Shown here piece by piece: positions 4,572 through 11,978 of a stretch of DNA of 20,978 bases. The stretch is taken from positions 1 to 20,978 of the IMG/VR virus record IMGVR_UViG_3300025168_000830; one strand, written 5' to 3'. Each line of letters begins with the position of its first letter. The first letter of the stretch is position 1. A program made the translations under genes and the position numbers. This DNA is from a virus. Below the pieces are notes generated by a model. It was not told the DNA's origin. It saw nothing but the letters and a program-made list of their open reading frames with translations, and did no database searches.

Positions 4572-4716
4572 CGGTTTCATCAATTGCTTTTTGTAGGCGC
4601 TCCTGAAGGTCTCGGAGCATTTCATGACGTGGCGAGCTAGACATTCGGGCGAACATCTCTAGCTCCCAGGTGATGGCATCGACTAGAAGCCCGCGCTCTT
4701 TGTTGGTGAAATCCAT
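4564..4716 (-). CDS. Small helical protein, 50 aa
   Basis: MDFTNKERGLLVDAITWELE leads into a helix ending in KAIDETDD. Short Glu-rich proteins starting with a NKERGLL-like helix are common in phages, but I know no function. The ATG at 4716 overlaps the upstream stop as TAATG and has a clear GGAAGGTGG Shine-Dalgarno, so the longer frame to 4749 is rejected. Confidence 0.65.
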   Translation of the reverse strand: MDFTNKERGLLVDAITWELEMFARMSSSPRHEMLRDLQERLQKAIDETDD

Positions 4717-4982
4717 TAGTCCACCTTCCATGGCTTGGTGACTTGCCAACCCTTGATGTTGGCTGCATACATCTCAAGATCCTGGCCTGCACGCTCAAGT
4801 TTCATGTAGTCCTTTCCATTGCCGACATAGCCGTTGCCTTTAAGGATCAGAACCTCTGTGGAGGCATCGATCTCTTCCGACAAGGGAACGCCACGAAATG
4901 AAAGCCAGAGATCGTCGAACTTTGATTTGACAAGAATGTTTTGGCCTAGCTCTAAAGCTTGGCGGAAGGTAGAAGCGTTCAC
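4716..4982 (-). CDS. Hypothetical protein, 88 aa
   Basis: Unrecognised. Single soluble domain containing NILVKSKFDDLWLSFRGVPL and a VLILKGNGYVGNGKDYMKLE segment, probably beta-rich. The start appears to be GTG at 4982. The 65-bp gap upstream holds an ATGCCC-AA-GGGCAT hairpin and an eight-codon reading frame, which could form a leader. The stop overlaps the following gene (TAATG). Confidence 0.6.
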   Translation of the reverse strand: MNASTFRQALELGQNILVKSKFDDLWLSFRGVPLSEEIDASTEVLILKGNGYVGNGKDYMKLERAGQDLEMYAANIKGWQVTKPWKVD

Positions 4983-5047
4983 GAATAAATCAAGATTGGG
5001 TAATGCCCTTGGGCATGTGCAAATCCTACAGGGCTATCGGCTGCGCG

Positions 5048-5383
5048 TCAATACTCGTCCGTGTAAGTCTTGTAATTGACGATCTTGTGGATCGTTGATC
5101 GGTCACAGCCATACCTCAACGCGATCTGCGCTCCGGTTAGTCCATCCTCGGAAAGGCTGCGTATAGCCACGATGTCCGCCGGAGCAAACCTCGAGTTGTA
5201 GTTATCGCAGCCCTTGAGTGGTGGGTTCAAGCCCAATGGGGTGCGCTTTGCGTATGCATAACGCTCAACAGTCTTGAACCTCTCTCCACAATCGAGGCAA
5301 CGGCAATACCGCCAAATTATGTCTTGCCTGCTCTCAGTGGTGGTAACGCGGGTGTTGTTCGAGTTGCACGTACGACAATTCAA
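5048..5383 (-). CDS. NrdR-like zinc ribbon fused to a phage-type helix-turn-helix
   Basis: Residues 1-40 carry CRTC...CLDCGERFKTVERY with Cys pairs C3/C6 and C29/C32 and the CGERFKTVER ending typical of the NrdR zinc ribbon. The NrdR ATP-cone that should follow is missing. Instead the C-terminus (about 72-105: APADIVAIRSLSEDGLTGAQ, then IALRYGCDRSTIHKIV) is a helix-turn-helix of the type often found in phage proteins. A DNA-binding regulator is likely. TTG at 5383 gives the NrdR-like start MNCRTC and a TTGA overlap with the ligase stop; GTG at 5416 is an alternative that adds 11 residues and overlaps the ligase by 37 bp. Confidence 0.75.
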   Translation of the reverse strand: MNCRTCNSNNTRVTTTESRQDIIWRYCRCLDCGERFKTVERYAYAKRTPLGLNPPLKGCDNYNSRFAPADIVAIRSLSEDGLTGAQIALRYGCDRSTIHKIVNYKTYTDEY

Positions 5384-6177
5384 AACTTCTTCATCGCCAA
5401 CGCCCACAAAGGGCACCTTCTGTCAGCGCCAAGCTCACGCTGCAGATCGTGCATAAACACCTTCACCACAATCCCGTCAGTAGGCAAAGACTCGAACAGA
5501 TCTCTCATCTTCCAGCGTTGGTGCAACACCTCAACCTCCTCAGGCCGAGTGCAAACCAAGGTGTCAGGCACTAGGAATCCCCACTCACTAATCACCTGCA
5601 ATGAGGTCAGCTCATTTGCCTCAGCATCAACCAGCGTGTAAGCCATAAACACCAAGCCATCACCACCAGGCGTCTTGTTCAGTGATCGCGCAGCATTCTT
5701 CTGCGAACACTCCGGATCAACGTCATACAGCTCACCATTCACTTGCACTACACCAATTGCCTCGATCGTCCTTGGGATTGAAGGCACAAGACTTACAGCA
5801 GGCATTGCGCTACGGCCTGACCTCGTCCAAGCGGAATCAAGCTTGCCGTCGACATAACGCAGAGCGACTGCACATCCGTCAATCTTTGGTTGCACGATCA
5901 ATGGCGTGCCTTCAGGCAACCTCTCCATCCATTCGCTGAACGGCCTGTTGTCCAGACTCAATAAAGCTGTCCCGCCACCAGGCTTCTGCAGTTCAGGGGC
6001 ATGCGGAGCTACTGCCTGCAGCTGCTTCACCAGCGCATCAAAGTCTTCGTCGGACATCACAGGAGTACCTGCGCGATATGCCGCATCCGCATTGCGGACC
6101 TCGTCGCGCAAAGAGGCGACAGACATCTGGGTAAAGATCATGGGTAAGCCGTGATCATATGGCCTGCTGTCGGTCAT
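5380..6177 (-). CDS. Minimal NAD+-dependent DNA ligase (adenylation domain only)
   Basis: Seals DNA nicks after self-adenylation with NAD+. Residues about 20-60 match domain Ia (VMSDEDFDALVKQL). LLSLDN (72-77) matches the conserved link. The nucleotidyl-transfer motif I is KIDG at 98-101 with catalytic Lys98. Motif III is VNGELYD (147-152), motif IV TDGIVVKV (233-240), and motif V the terminal WALAMKKF (258-265). The protein stops right there: no OB fold, zinc finger, helix-hairpin-helix or BRCT domain, where bacterial LigA has about 670 residues. T5-like phages split ligase into two genes, so a partner might be elsewhere; the next gene is not one. It starts 8 bp after the tail-like gene. Confidence 0.85.
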   Translation of the reverse strand: MTDSRPYDHGLPMIFTQMSVASLRDEVRNADAAYRAGTPVMSDEDFDALVKQLQAVAPHAPELQKPGGGTALLSLDNRPFSEWMERLPEGTPLIVQPKIDGCAVALRYVDGKLDSAWTRSGRSAMPAVSLVPSIPRTIEAIGVVQVNGELYDVDPECSQKNAARSLNKTPGGDGLVFMAYTLVDAEANELTSLQVISEWGFLVPDTLVCTRPEEVEVLHQRWKMRDLFESLPTDGIVVKVFMHDLQRELGADRRCPLWALAMKKF

Positions 6178-6185
6178 GGCAATGG

Positions 6186-6941
6186 CTATTTCAAAGCTTC
6201 CTTAAATGCCCTTCGGAACGTGCCTTCCGCTCTTCTCTCGACCACTTTTGCCACAAAGCTTTGGTAGTCAAAGATCTTGGGTGTCCTTGGCTTCGATTTG
6301 GCATAGGTGAACAGCAGCTGCAGATCAAGAGTGTCTTTTCCTTTGGAGCCCTTCACTCGATAGATGCCGTTGCCTAAGCGATTGCTCCTTGCACTGACAG
6401 ACCTGAACCTCATTCCTCCCGACTGCCCTCCAGGTCTCATGTCGGGCACTGAGAAATAGCGGTAAGCACCTTTTGATTTGCTCCCATAACGCGACTGCAG
6501 TCCATTCCAAGCTTTGGTGTATTCGCCTTGAGATGGCTTCCCATAGCTGTTCAGTTTCAAATTGCTGCGAACGGGAACTGGGTAATAGCTCGGAGGAGCA
6601 ATGCCAGCCGCGTGAAGGTAACGGCTGAACTTTGTTTCGTAGGCAGGACCGCCAACCGTTGACGGATATAAATACCTGGCAGGATCATTTCCTTTGCCAA
6701 CATCTTTTCTAAAGTCGAGTTGAACTTCGTAGTTAGAAACAACTTTGTAGTTCAAGCTTTTCAACGTGAACTGGTTCGGCCTTTCAAAAACCATGTTCAT
6801 GCGATCAGGCACAAACTTATTTGCAATATCGAAACCAAGCCTGCCGATAGCGACCCTTGCGGCCTTAGGCACCTTGGTTCTGGCGTACAGATCTAATCCT
6901 TTGAGAACAGCATCAATGTTGTGGGTAATAGTTGCCGCCAT
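6186..6941 (-). CDS. Phage tail/head-tail-like protein, 251 aa
   Basis: Residues about 5-40 form a helix (NIDAVLKGLDLYARTKVPKA) followed by FDIANKFVPDRMNMVFERP. The middle is rich in Tyr, Gly and Ser. The C-terminus (LLFTYAKSKPRTPKIFDYQS, then FVAKVVERRAEGTFRRAFKE) has the shape of minor tail or tail-completion proteins, in which a basic, aromatic core precedes a C-terminal helix. This is a resemblance only. ATG at 6941 has a GAGAGG Shine-Dalgarno 8-9 nt upstream and is preferred to TTG at 6947. It is the first gene of the leftward run after the origin-like region, an odd partner for a ligase. Confidence 0.55.
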   Translation of the reverse strand: MAATITHNIDAVLKGLDLYARTKVPKAARVAIGRLGFDIANKFVPDRMNMVFERPNQFTLKSLNYKVVSNYEVQLDFRKDVGKGNDPARYLYPSTVGGPAYETKFSRYLHAAGIAPPSYYPVPVRSNLKLNSYGKPSQGEYTKAWNGLQSRYGSKSKGAYRYFSVPDMRPGGQSGGMRFRSVSARSNRLGNGIYRVKGSKGKDTLDLQLLFTYAKSKPRTPKIFDYQSFVAKVVERRAEGTFRRAFKEALK

Positions 6942-6980
6942 AACCAATACCTCTCGGGTCTCGTAACCGCACGGTAGCGA

Positions 6981-6999
6981 GTCTTGGCAAAATCAAGAC
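6981..6999. promoter_or_regulatory. Inverted repeat GTCTTG-N7-CAAGAC
   Basis: Exact 6-bp arms about 40 bp upstream of the tail-like gene, with ACCG-CA-CGGT close by at 6966-6975. Possible operator or leader hairpin for leftward transcription. Confidence 0.35.
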
Positions 7000-7010
7000 G
7001 CCGACTGGGA

Positions 7011-7282
7011 TATTACGGTCATTACGCACCCATAACGGTCACCGTTATGCCAAAAGCCCTTCTGCTCCAAGGGTTCTGCCCTTATAACTAACGATATTAC
7101 ACTAAAATATATATATATATAAGAGAGAGTCTCCCTGCCTTCTCACCCCCTTGTCCTCTCTTGCATGTATATGTATATATGCCTTATTTACCGTAATATC
7201 GTTATGGAATGCTTAGATCAGCTGCAGCGCAGTGGGTTTGACCATTACGGACCCCGTTATTGCCACCGTAATGACGTAATGC
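7011..7282. other. Candidate replication origin: CCGTWATG box array around a (TA)n tract
   Basis: About ten copies of CCGTWATG or its complement lie in three clusters: 7011-7049 (four, including the perfect dyad CATAACGGT-C-ACCGTTATG at 7031-7049), 7191-7206 (two) and 7243-7281 (four). Between the first and second clusters lie TAACGATATTAC (7089-7100), its exact reverse complement at 7193-7204, and a TA-repeat tract at 7104-7122. Iterated boxes, a duplex-unwinding-like AT tract and a position immediately beside a primase-helicase gene match P4-like origins. An operator array is the alternative. Confidence 0.6.
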
Positions 7283-9787
7283 CTATATCTTGTCAATCTC
7301 GATCTTTGTAGTCCTGGAGGGCTTGCCAATACCAGAGAAATGCCTTCCGCCCCCTACAGAAGACCCCTTGAGCCTCCTGAGCATGGTTGTGTAGCAGTTC
7401 GCCCATGACGTGTCAGCAAGGATTGCTGAAAGACCTTTGGAGCTATTGCTGACGTAGAGGCATCGTTCATCGCTTTCAACTTTCAAGCCATGCCTGCCCA
7501 GTGCCCTGACAGCTTCTCCCTTGTCAAGATCAAAATCATTGACCTTGCCCATCACTACTTCGATCAGCTCGCCCACTGACCTTGTGAGTGTCCGGGAGTC
7601 TCCTTCAATCCTTAGCTGATGCTGAAGGATGTGTTGCAAGCATTTATCTTCATCGGAAACTTCTGTTTGCTCAGCAAAGTCATCAAAATTATTAGCCTTA
7701 ATAATTGCAATGGCATCAGCCTCGCTAATAACTTCAGAGCTTTGCAGTGACCAGGCGCCAGCAAGAAGTGTTCCATATTGATCGCCTTGGCGCTGGCTGC
7801 CATGAATGTCAGCAAAAGCACGGGAGAAAATTTTGTTGTTTTCTCTTATGACAGGAATAAGTTGAACAGTTCTATTAATTAAAGCCCTGCCATATTCCCG
7901 TGTTATATGAGAGTCAAGCATGCTGTCGAGCACTTCCCAGTGCTTAGACCTTTTAGCCTCATCCTGTATCGAGGCTGGATTTTTTAAGGTCAACTGAGCA
8001 AAGCGTGAACGATCTGCGCCTTGTTTTAAGTGTGTAGATATTGACGACATCATGAACATTGAGCGGACATGGAAGCGGTTGGCCTCGCCTGTAGAGCTGC
8101 CCTTGATAGCTGTGGCTTGAGATTCAGAAGACGCAACCCTGGCCAGTGAGAGGATGTTTTGCATTCTGAGCTGGTCGGCTCTCTCGTTCGACTCGGCCTC
8201 GTCAAAAATAATTGGCATTGCATCTGATCGAAGTGACTGACGGATGCCTGCTTCAGTCGTGTTGCCAACGACAAAGAGCCCCATATCCGAGAGCAATGGA
8301 TGAACGAAGCGATCAAGGATGGCGGACTTCCCGGATCCAGCCGCTGCAGTCAGCCAGATGTGTGGGCGCCATTGCAGCGCCCCGCAGATTGGGGCAAGTG
8401 CAACCCACCCAGCCAAGAGCATTCCAGAGGTTGGATTTTCCCAAAGAAACTGCTCGGCAATTGAGAGAGTGTGAAAGGCTTCCGCGTCAGAAAGAGGGCT
8501 CGTGGTGCCGTGACCTTCAAGTTTTGACAATCGCTGATAGATGTAGCGCGATTCAAAAAGCTCATTGACTGGCTGAATCTTGTCATCAGCGATCAAACGA
8601 TCGCCAAGATGGAGCACTGTGCGACCTTTGTCCCACCATGCCCCACGCCCTCTAATCCTTAATGGGTCATACACGCCTTGATCAGCCCCAAGCTGAAAGA
8701 GCATTGACGCAGCTCTTACCCAATCAACAGCACCTTTTCCGTTAGGTGCCCATGCTTCCCAAAATTCAAGCGGCGCTAGAGAGACCAGGTTGGTGGAGGT
8801 GTGTGCAGCCCTTGAAAGCCTTGTCACCTGACCAGTGCCGTGAGGCTGATAAAAATATGCGTCAGCGTCAAAGCCAAGGGAGGTGAAGTAGGAACCGGAC
8901 TCTATTTCTGACGGCTCAGGCTCACTTGGGGGGTCAGGGATTGATTGCTGTTCGGCTTCTGCAGGCAATGGCTCTGCAATTTGCTTATGACTTCTTGCGT
9001 ACTCAAGAGCCTCATCTGGAGTCCAAGATGCATCGGCAAGATCCCAGCCAGCAGGAACATTGTCTGGCGGATCAATGATTGCGATCTTTTGCACACCAAG
9101 CTTTAGCAGCATTTGCGCCACTTGATCCATTGCTTGCAGCCCAGGAGCGTCAGCATCCGGCCAAAGCAGGACTGTGTGCCCGACAAGGATGGAAAAATCA
9201 GTCTTGCGAAATGCTTTGCAGCCTGACGACCAAGTTGTGGCGATGAAGTCAGGGAACAGCTTTGCTGCTGCATCGCATGCTTTCTCCCCTTCAGTGATGA
9301 TTACTGTCTTGGAGCACGCCTTGATTTTGGCGTGATTAAGGAGAGGTCTTGGCGCATTAATAACACCTGGCTTCCATGCCCGGCCGTCATAGAGAAATGG
9401 TCTATATCTCTTCCCTGGAAAACGAGCGACCAAAAAGTTGTCGCTGTAATACCAGACGTTTTCAGCACCTTTAACAGGCGGCTCGGCAGGCTTCTTTTCG
9501 ATGCCTAGAAAACGCTCAACTTCAACGATGGCGTCTTTGAACTCTAAATTCATTTTTCGCATCAGCAGGTCCATGCCTGCCCCTGCACCTCCGTTGTGAT
9601 CCTTGCCACCGCACTTATTGCAGAACCAAGAGCCAGAGCCGTCTTTGTCATCAAAGCGATAGCGGTCTTTGCCCCCGCAGAGCGGACATGGCCCGTGCTT
9701 GTCTGTTAGCTGCTCGGCACTGACACCTGCGACGGCACCAAGAATCAAGGGCCACCGCCCCTGAGCGAGATCAATTGTTTTATTCAC
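7283..9787 (-). CDS. Primase-helicase (P4-like zinc ribbon, TOPRIM, AAA+ ATPase), 834 aa
   Basis: Makes primers and unwinds DNA at the replication fork. The N-terminal zinc ribbon has C34/C37 and C56/C59 in CPLCGGKDRYRF...WFCNKCGG, the phage P4 primase type. TOPRIM motifs follow: IITEGEKA with Glu166 and LWPDADAPG with Asp211/Asp213. The C-terminal ATPase has Walker A AAAGSGKS (481-488), Walker B IIFDEAE (526-532) and a later RSRF arginine-finger-like site. The segment at 260-300 is a Pro/Glu-rich linker. The start is GTG at 9787, overlapping the previous stop as GTGA. It ends beside the CCGTWATG array, its probable binding region. Confidence 0.9.
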   Translation of the reverse strand: MNKTIDLAQGRWPLILGAVAGVSAEQLTDKHGPCPLCGGKDRYRFDDKDGSGSWFCNKCGGKDHNGGAGAGMDLLMRKMNLEFKDAIVEVERFLGIEKKPAEPPVKGAENVWYYSDNFLVARFPGKRYRPFLYDGRAWKPGVINAPRPLLNHAKIKACSKTVIITEGEKACDAAAKLFPDFIATTWSSGCKAFRKTDFSILVGHTVLLWPDADAPGLQAMDQVAQMLLKLGVQKIAIIDPPDNVPAGWDLADASWTPDEALEYARSHKQIAEPLPAEAEQQSIPDPPSEPEPSEIESGSYFTSLGFDADAYFYQPHGTGQVTRLSRAAHTSTNLVSLAPLEFWEAWAPNGKGAVDWVRAASMLFQLGADQGVYDPLRIRGRGAWWDKGRTVLHLGDRLIADDKIQPVNELFESRYIYQRLSKLEGHGTTSPLSDAEAFHTLSIAEQFLWENPTSGMLLAGWVALAPICGALQWRPHIWLTAAAGSGKSAILDRFVHPLLSDMGLFVVGNTTEAGIRQSLRSDAMPIIFDEAESNERADQLRMQNILSLARVASSESQATAIKGSSTGEANRFHVRSMFMMSSISTHLKQGADRSRFAQLTLKNPASIQDEAKRSKHWEVLDSMLDSHITREYGRALINRTVQLIPVIRENNKIFSRAFADIHGSQRQGDQYGTLLAGAWSLQSSEVISEADAIAIIKANNFDDFAEQTEVSDEDKCLQHILQHQLRIEGDSRTLTRSVGELIEVVMGKVNDFDLDKGEAVRALGRHGLKVESDERCLYVSNSSKGLSAILADTSWANCYTTMLRRLKGSSVGGGRHFSGIGKPSRTTKIEIDKI

Positions 9788-10044
9788 TTGACTTTGAGTA
9801 CAAATTGCTGGACTTGTTTTTTAGACCTAAATTCTTTGCGCTTAAGCTTTCTCTGGATGTAAGCCAAACGCTCTGGGAACTCCCTCCAAGCTTTCTCTAA
9901 GAGGGTTTGACGCAATGCATGATCAAGCGATTTGAACTCGATCGACTCGCCAGTCAGGTAGTAATAGACGAGGTCGTCGGTCAACCAGTCCTCAAGGCGC
10001 TTGAGATAGTTTTCTTTTAAGCGTTTTTGAAAATCAGTTTTCAT
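9784..10044 (-). CDS. Small basic helical protein, 86 aa
   Basis: Unrecognised. Highly charged and helical, starting MKTDFQKRLKENYLKRLEDW, with an aromatic DDLVYYYLTGE segment and a very basic C-terminus (RKLKRKEFRSKKQ). It overlaps the ribbon-helix-helix gene by 11 bp and the primase by 4 bp, so the three are translationally coupled. A role as a replication accessory or loader fits the context but is inference. Confidence 0.65.
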   Translation of the reverse strand: MKTDFQKRLKENYLKRLEDWLTDDLVYYYLTGESIEFKSLDHALRQTLLEKAWREFPERLAYIQRKLKRKEFRSKKQVQQFVLKVK

Positions 10045-10189
10045 CGCCAGCTTTTGCGGCGGCGATGATCTGACGGACTAAGGCAGAGCGAGAGATTGTC
10101 AGAGTTTTAGCGCGCTGGTCGAGCCAGTTGATCAAAGGTTGAGGGATGTCAAGAGTGATGGTGCGCCTATTGGCGCTATCAGGCTGCAT
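10034..10189 (-). CDS. Ribbon-helix-helix regulator, 51 aa
   Basis: RRTITLDIPQPLINWLDQRA (8-27), then a short linker and ISRSALVRQIIAAAK, is the CopG/Arc ribbon-helix-helix plan: a beta strand, then two helices starting at Pro-x-x-Leu and Ser-Arg-Ser. ATG at 10189 is the only ATG in frame; a TGA lies about 54 bp upstream. A 14-bp dyad at 10223-10236 in front of the gene is a natural operator candidate, so it may repress its own primase operon. Confidence 0.75.
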   Translation of the reverse strand: MQPDSANRRTITLDIPQPLINWLDQRAKTLTISRSALVRQIIAAAKAGDEN

Positions 10190-10222
10190 GGGTTGCGCTT
10201 GGGTTTCGCTGGGGGCAATGTA

Positions 10223-10236
10223 CCTGAAAATTCAGG
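10223..10236. promoter_or_regulatory. Operator-like dyad CCTGAA-AA-TTCAGG
   Basis: Perfect 6-bp arms with a 2-bp centre, between the VRR-NUC stop (10260) and the ribbon-helix-helix start (10189). Its position suggests autoregulation of the RHH-86 aa-primase unit. Confidence 0.45.
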
Positions 10237-10259
10237 AGATGCAATCACGACATCAAGAT

Positions 10260-10613
10260 TCAGGCGCCTAACAGGCGGATAGCGTCTTCTGGTGATCTAG
10301 CGACCCCAGCGATAGCACCAGCAGTTTTTACAGCATGTAGCCAGTTTTGCTGAGGAGTGGTGAGACGACCGTTAGGAGTCTTCACTTCAAGGCTGACAAA
10401 CTGTGCAATCTGCTGCCCGACCATGTCGGGAGTAATAGTGATTGTCTTAAAACCAACCAGATCAGCCGAGCCCTTAGCGAGCCCGAACTGAACGGGTCGA
10501 CCAGTCCGGGGATCAGGGAGCTGGCCGACTTGGTTCCTAAATAAGCGCACATTTGGGTCTGTGCCAAGTGCGAGACGAATCCGCTGCTGGATGTTGGTCT
10601 CGATGTTGGCCAT
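10260..10613 (-). CDS. VRR-NUC domain nuclease, 117 aa
   Basis: Single-domain PD-(D/E)XK nuclease of the VRR-NUC type, found stand-alone in phages and thought to cut branched DNA. Key residues: GSADLVGF (48-55, Asp51), the core strand FVSLEVKTPNGRLT with Glu76-x-Lys78, then TPQQNWLHAVKTAG with Gln88, ending GVARSPEDAIRLL. Length is normal for the stand-alone form. Starts with ATG at 10613 and is probably first in the leftward replication operon, divergent from the gene at 10827. Confidence 0.85.
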   Translation of the reverse strand: MANIETNIQQRIRLALGTDPNVRLFRNQVGQLPDPRTGRPVQFGLAKGSADLVGFKTITITPDMVGQQIAQFVSLEVKTPNGRLTTPQQNWLHAVKTAGAIAGVARSPEDAIRLLGA

Positions 10614-10826
10614 GCAGGCAGGTTAGTCGCTGCTGCGGATTCAGGGAATTTTGCTGCCTTGAGTTGACAGGAGATGATTAATGCTATAGAAAGCTATGGC
10701 GGGCTTAAGCCTGCTCACAAACGACGCCCCGACTCGCTCTGCGACTCACAGTTCATCGTCTCTATCCAATCGTTTGCCGGTAACGATAAAACCGGCTACT
10801 TACCTTTTTAAACTTGGAGTTAATCC
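10614..10826. promoter_or_regulatory. Divergent control region with a candidate sigma-70 promoter (plus strand)
   Basis: TTGACA (10664-10669) and TATAGA (10685-10690) are 15 bp apart, slightly short for sigma-70, pointing toward the gene at 10827. The resulting leader of about 130 nt contains a GGCTTAAGCC palindrome (about 10702-10711) and a GCCGG...CCGGC hairpin (10776-10796). Its pyrimidine-rich centre recalls the variable middle of the tandem element at 11979-12260. Confidence 0.45.
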
Positions 10827-11471
10827 ATGTCTATGCGTTTATTGCAGGTGTCTGTAAAAGGCACTGCAGGTCTTCTTCTTTCAAACGTTGCCTACGCTGA
10901 CCCTCTTGGTCGATTTCAGCCAATGAAGGCGTATTTCACCGACAAGAAAGGCAAGTCAAAAACTGAGGGAGTACACAGAGCTGTGCGAACTTTGGACTGG
11001 CTTTTCAGTGGATATTGGAACAAGGAGGGCGATGTCGCAGTTGACGAAAACGAGAACAATGTTGGATTTGAGAATTTTGCTGATCCTTATCTGCCTGGAG
11101 CAAATTTTCAGCGTTGCATGAGGAATGCGGCTACCAAATGGAAATTGGGTAAAGACACTCTTCGTGCGATTGTGGTAACAAACAATCCATTCATTGAGTA
11201 TGACGGCCCGAAAGATGCTGTTGAGATGTTCAACAGTCGTACTCCTAAATTTCAGCTTTGCAGTTTTACGGGTAGAGGCGTCTGGGTTAACAGGCTATTG
11301 ATTCCTGATTGGTCTGTGCAGTTTGAACTGATGCTTGATGACGAAATTATGGGAACAGATCAGCTACGAAGAATTATGAAAATGGCTGGAAAGTCAGAGG
11401 GTCTTGGTACTTGGCGACCACGTTATGGACGCTTTGAGGTCACTGATATTACAGAAATTGAGGAGGTTTGA
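10827..11471 (+). CDS. Conserved phage protein of unknown function, 214 aa
   Basis: I recognise a widespread phage family from its layout, without a known activity: an N-terminal strand with VKGTAGLLLSN, a central PGANFQRCMRNAATKWK, a VEMFNSRTPKF region, a SVQFELMLDDEIMGTDQLRR segment, and a C-terminal GLGTWRPRYGRFEV. The Gly-rich terminal loop and alternating strands and helices are reminiscent of RAMP/Cas7-like nucleic-acid-binding folds; that is speculative. A GGAG Shine-Dalgarno lies 7 nt before the ATG. The next gene follows after 4 bp. Confidence 0.7.
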   Translation: MSMRLLQVSVKGTAGLLLSNVAYADPLGRFQPMKAYFTDKKGKSKTEGVHRAVRTLDWLFSGYWNKEGDVAVDENENNVGFENFADPYLPGANFQRCMRNAATKWKLGKDTLRAIVVTNNPFIEYDGPKDAVEMFNSRTPKFQLCSFTGRGVWVNRLLIPDWSVQFELMLDDEIMGTDQLRRIMKMAGKSEGLGTWRPRYGRFEVTDITEIEEV

Positions 11472-11475
11472 GTAA

Positions 11476-11976
11476 ATGAAACGCAAACAACCTAAAGACT
11501 TGCCTCTCGAAATTGCAGGCATTGACTGGAGAGCCATCAAAAAAGGTGACAGCATCACTGCTGAAAAGGTCAGCGAAATGTGGGACATCTTGTTTGGTGA
11601 CACGCGAAACAAAGACGATCAGTTCGTTTTTGTAAATGTAAAGGAATGGCTTGACTCTGCCCTTAAGTCAATTGGCAAGGAGATGGTGCTTCGCGAGTCA
11701 AAGGGTGTTTTGATCGTTTTAACCGATGATCAAGCTGTTGGTTACTTGGACAGCCAAGCTAATCAAGGGCTAAGAAAACACAAAAACAACACAAGGAGAA
11801 TGTTTACTGCTATTGATCAAGGCAATCTTAGTCCGTCTCAATGCGATCAGCTAAGTGTGAATCAAGCTAAACATGCTTTTATATCAAGTGCTGCTGAGGG
11901 TGCTAAGAAGCAAGCAATAAGCCTGCACAAGCAAGGCGGAAAGCTTCCAAAACTGCGCCCACCAGAAGACAATTGA
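11476..11976 (+). CDS. Hypothetical phage protein, 166 aa
   Basis: Unrecognised. The N-terminal third reads like a phage-type initiator or regulator (GIDWRAIKKGDSITAEKVSE, then MWDILFGD). The middle has FVFVNVKEWLDSALKSIGKE and GVLIVLTDDQAVGYLDSQAN. The C-terminus is basic and unordered (HKQGGKLPKLRPPEDN). It has a GGAGG Shine-Dalgarno 9 nt before the ATG, inside the end of the upstream gene, so the two form a short operon. The tandem hairpin element begins 2 bp after its stop. Confidence 0.65.
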   Translation: MKRKQPKDLPLEIAGIDWRAIKKGDSITAEKVSEMWDILFGDTRNKDDQFVFVNVKEWLDSALKSIGKEMVLRESKGVLIVLTDDQAVGYLDSQANQGLRKHKNNTRRMFTAIDQGNLSPSQCDQLSVNQAKHAFISSAAEGAKKQAISLHKQGGKLPKLRPPEDN

Positions 11977-11978
11977 TG

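Noticed and set aside
7104-7122. (TA)n tract as an independent microsatellite finding
   Set aside because: Best explained as the AT-rich part of the origin-like region, so it was not reported separately.
8212-8568. 118-aa plus-strand frame within the primase gene
   Set aside because: Lies wholly antisense to a conserved ATPase domain and has no domain-like sequence.
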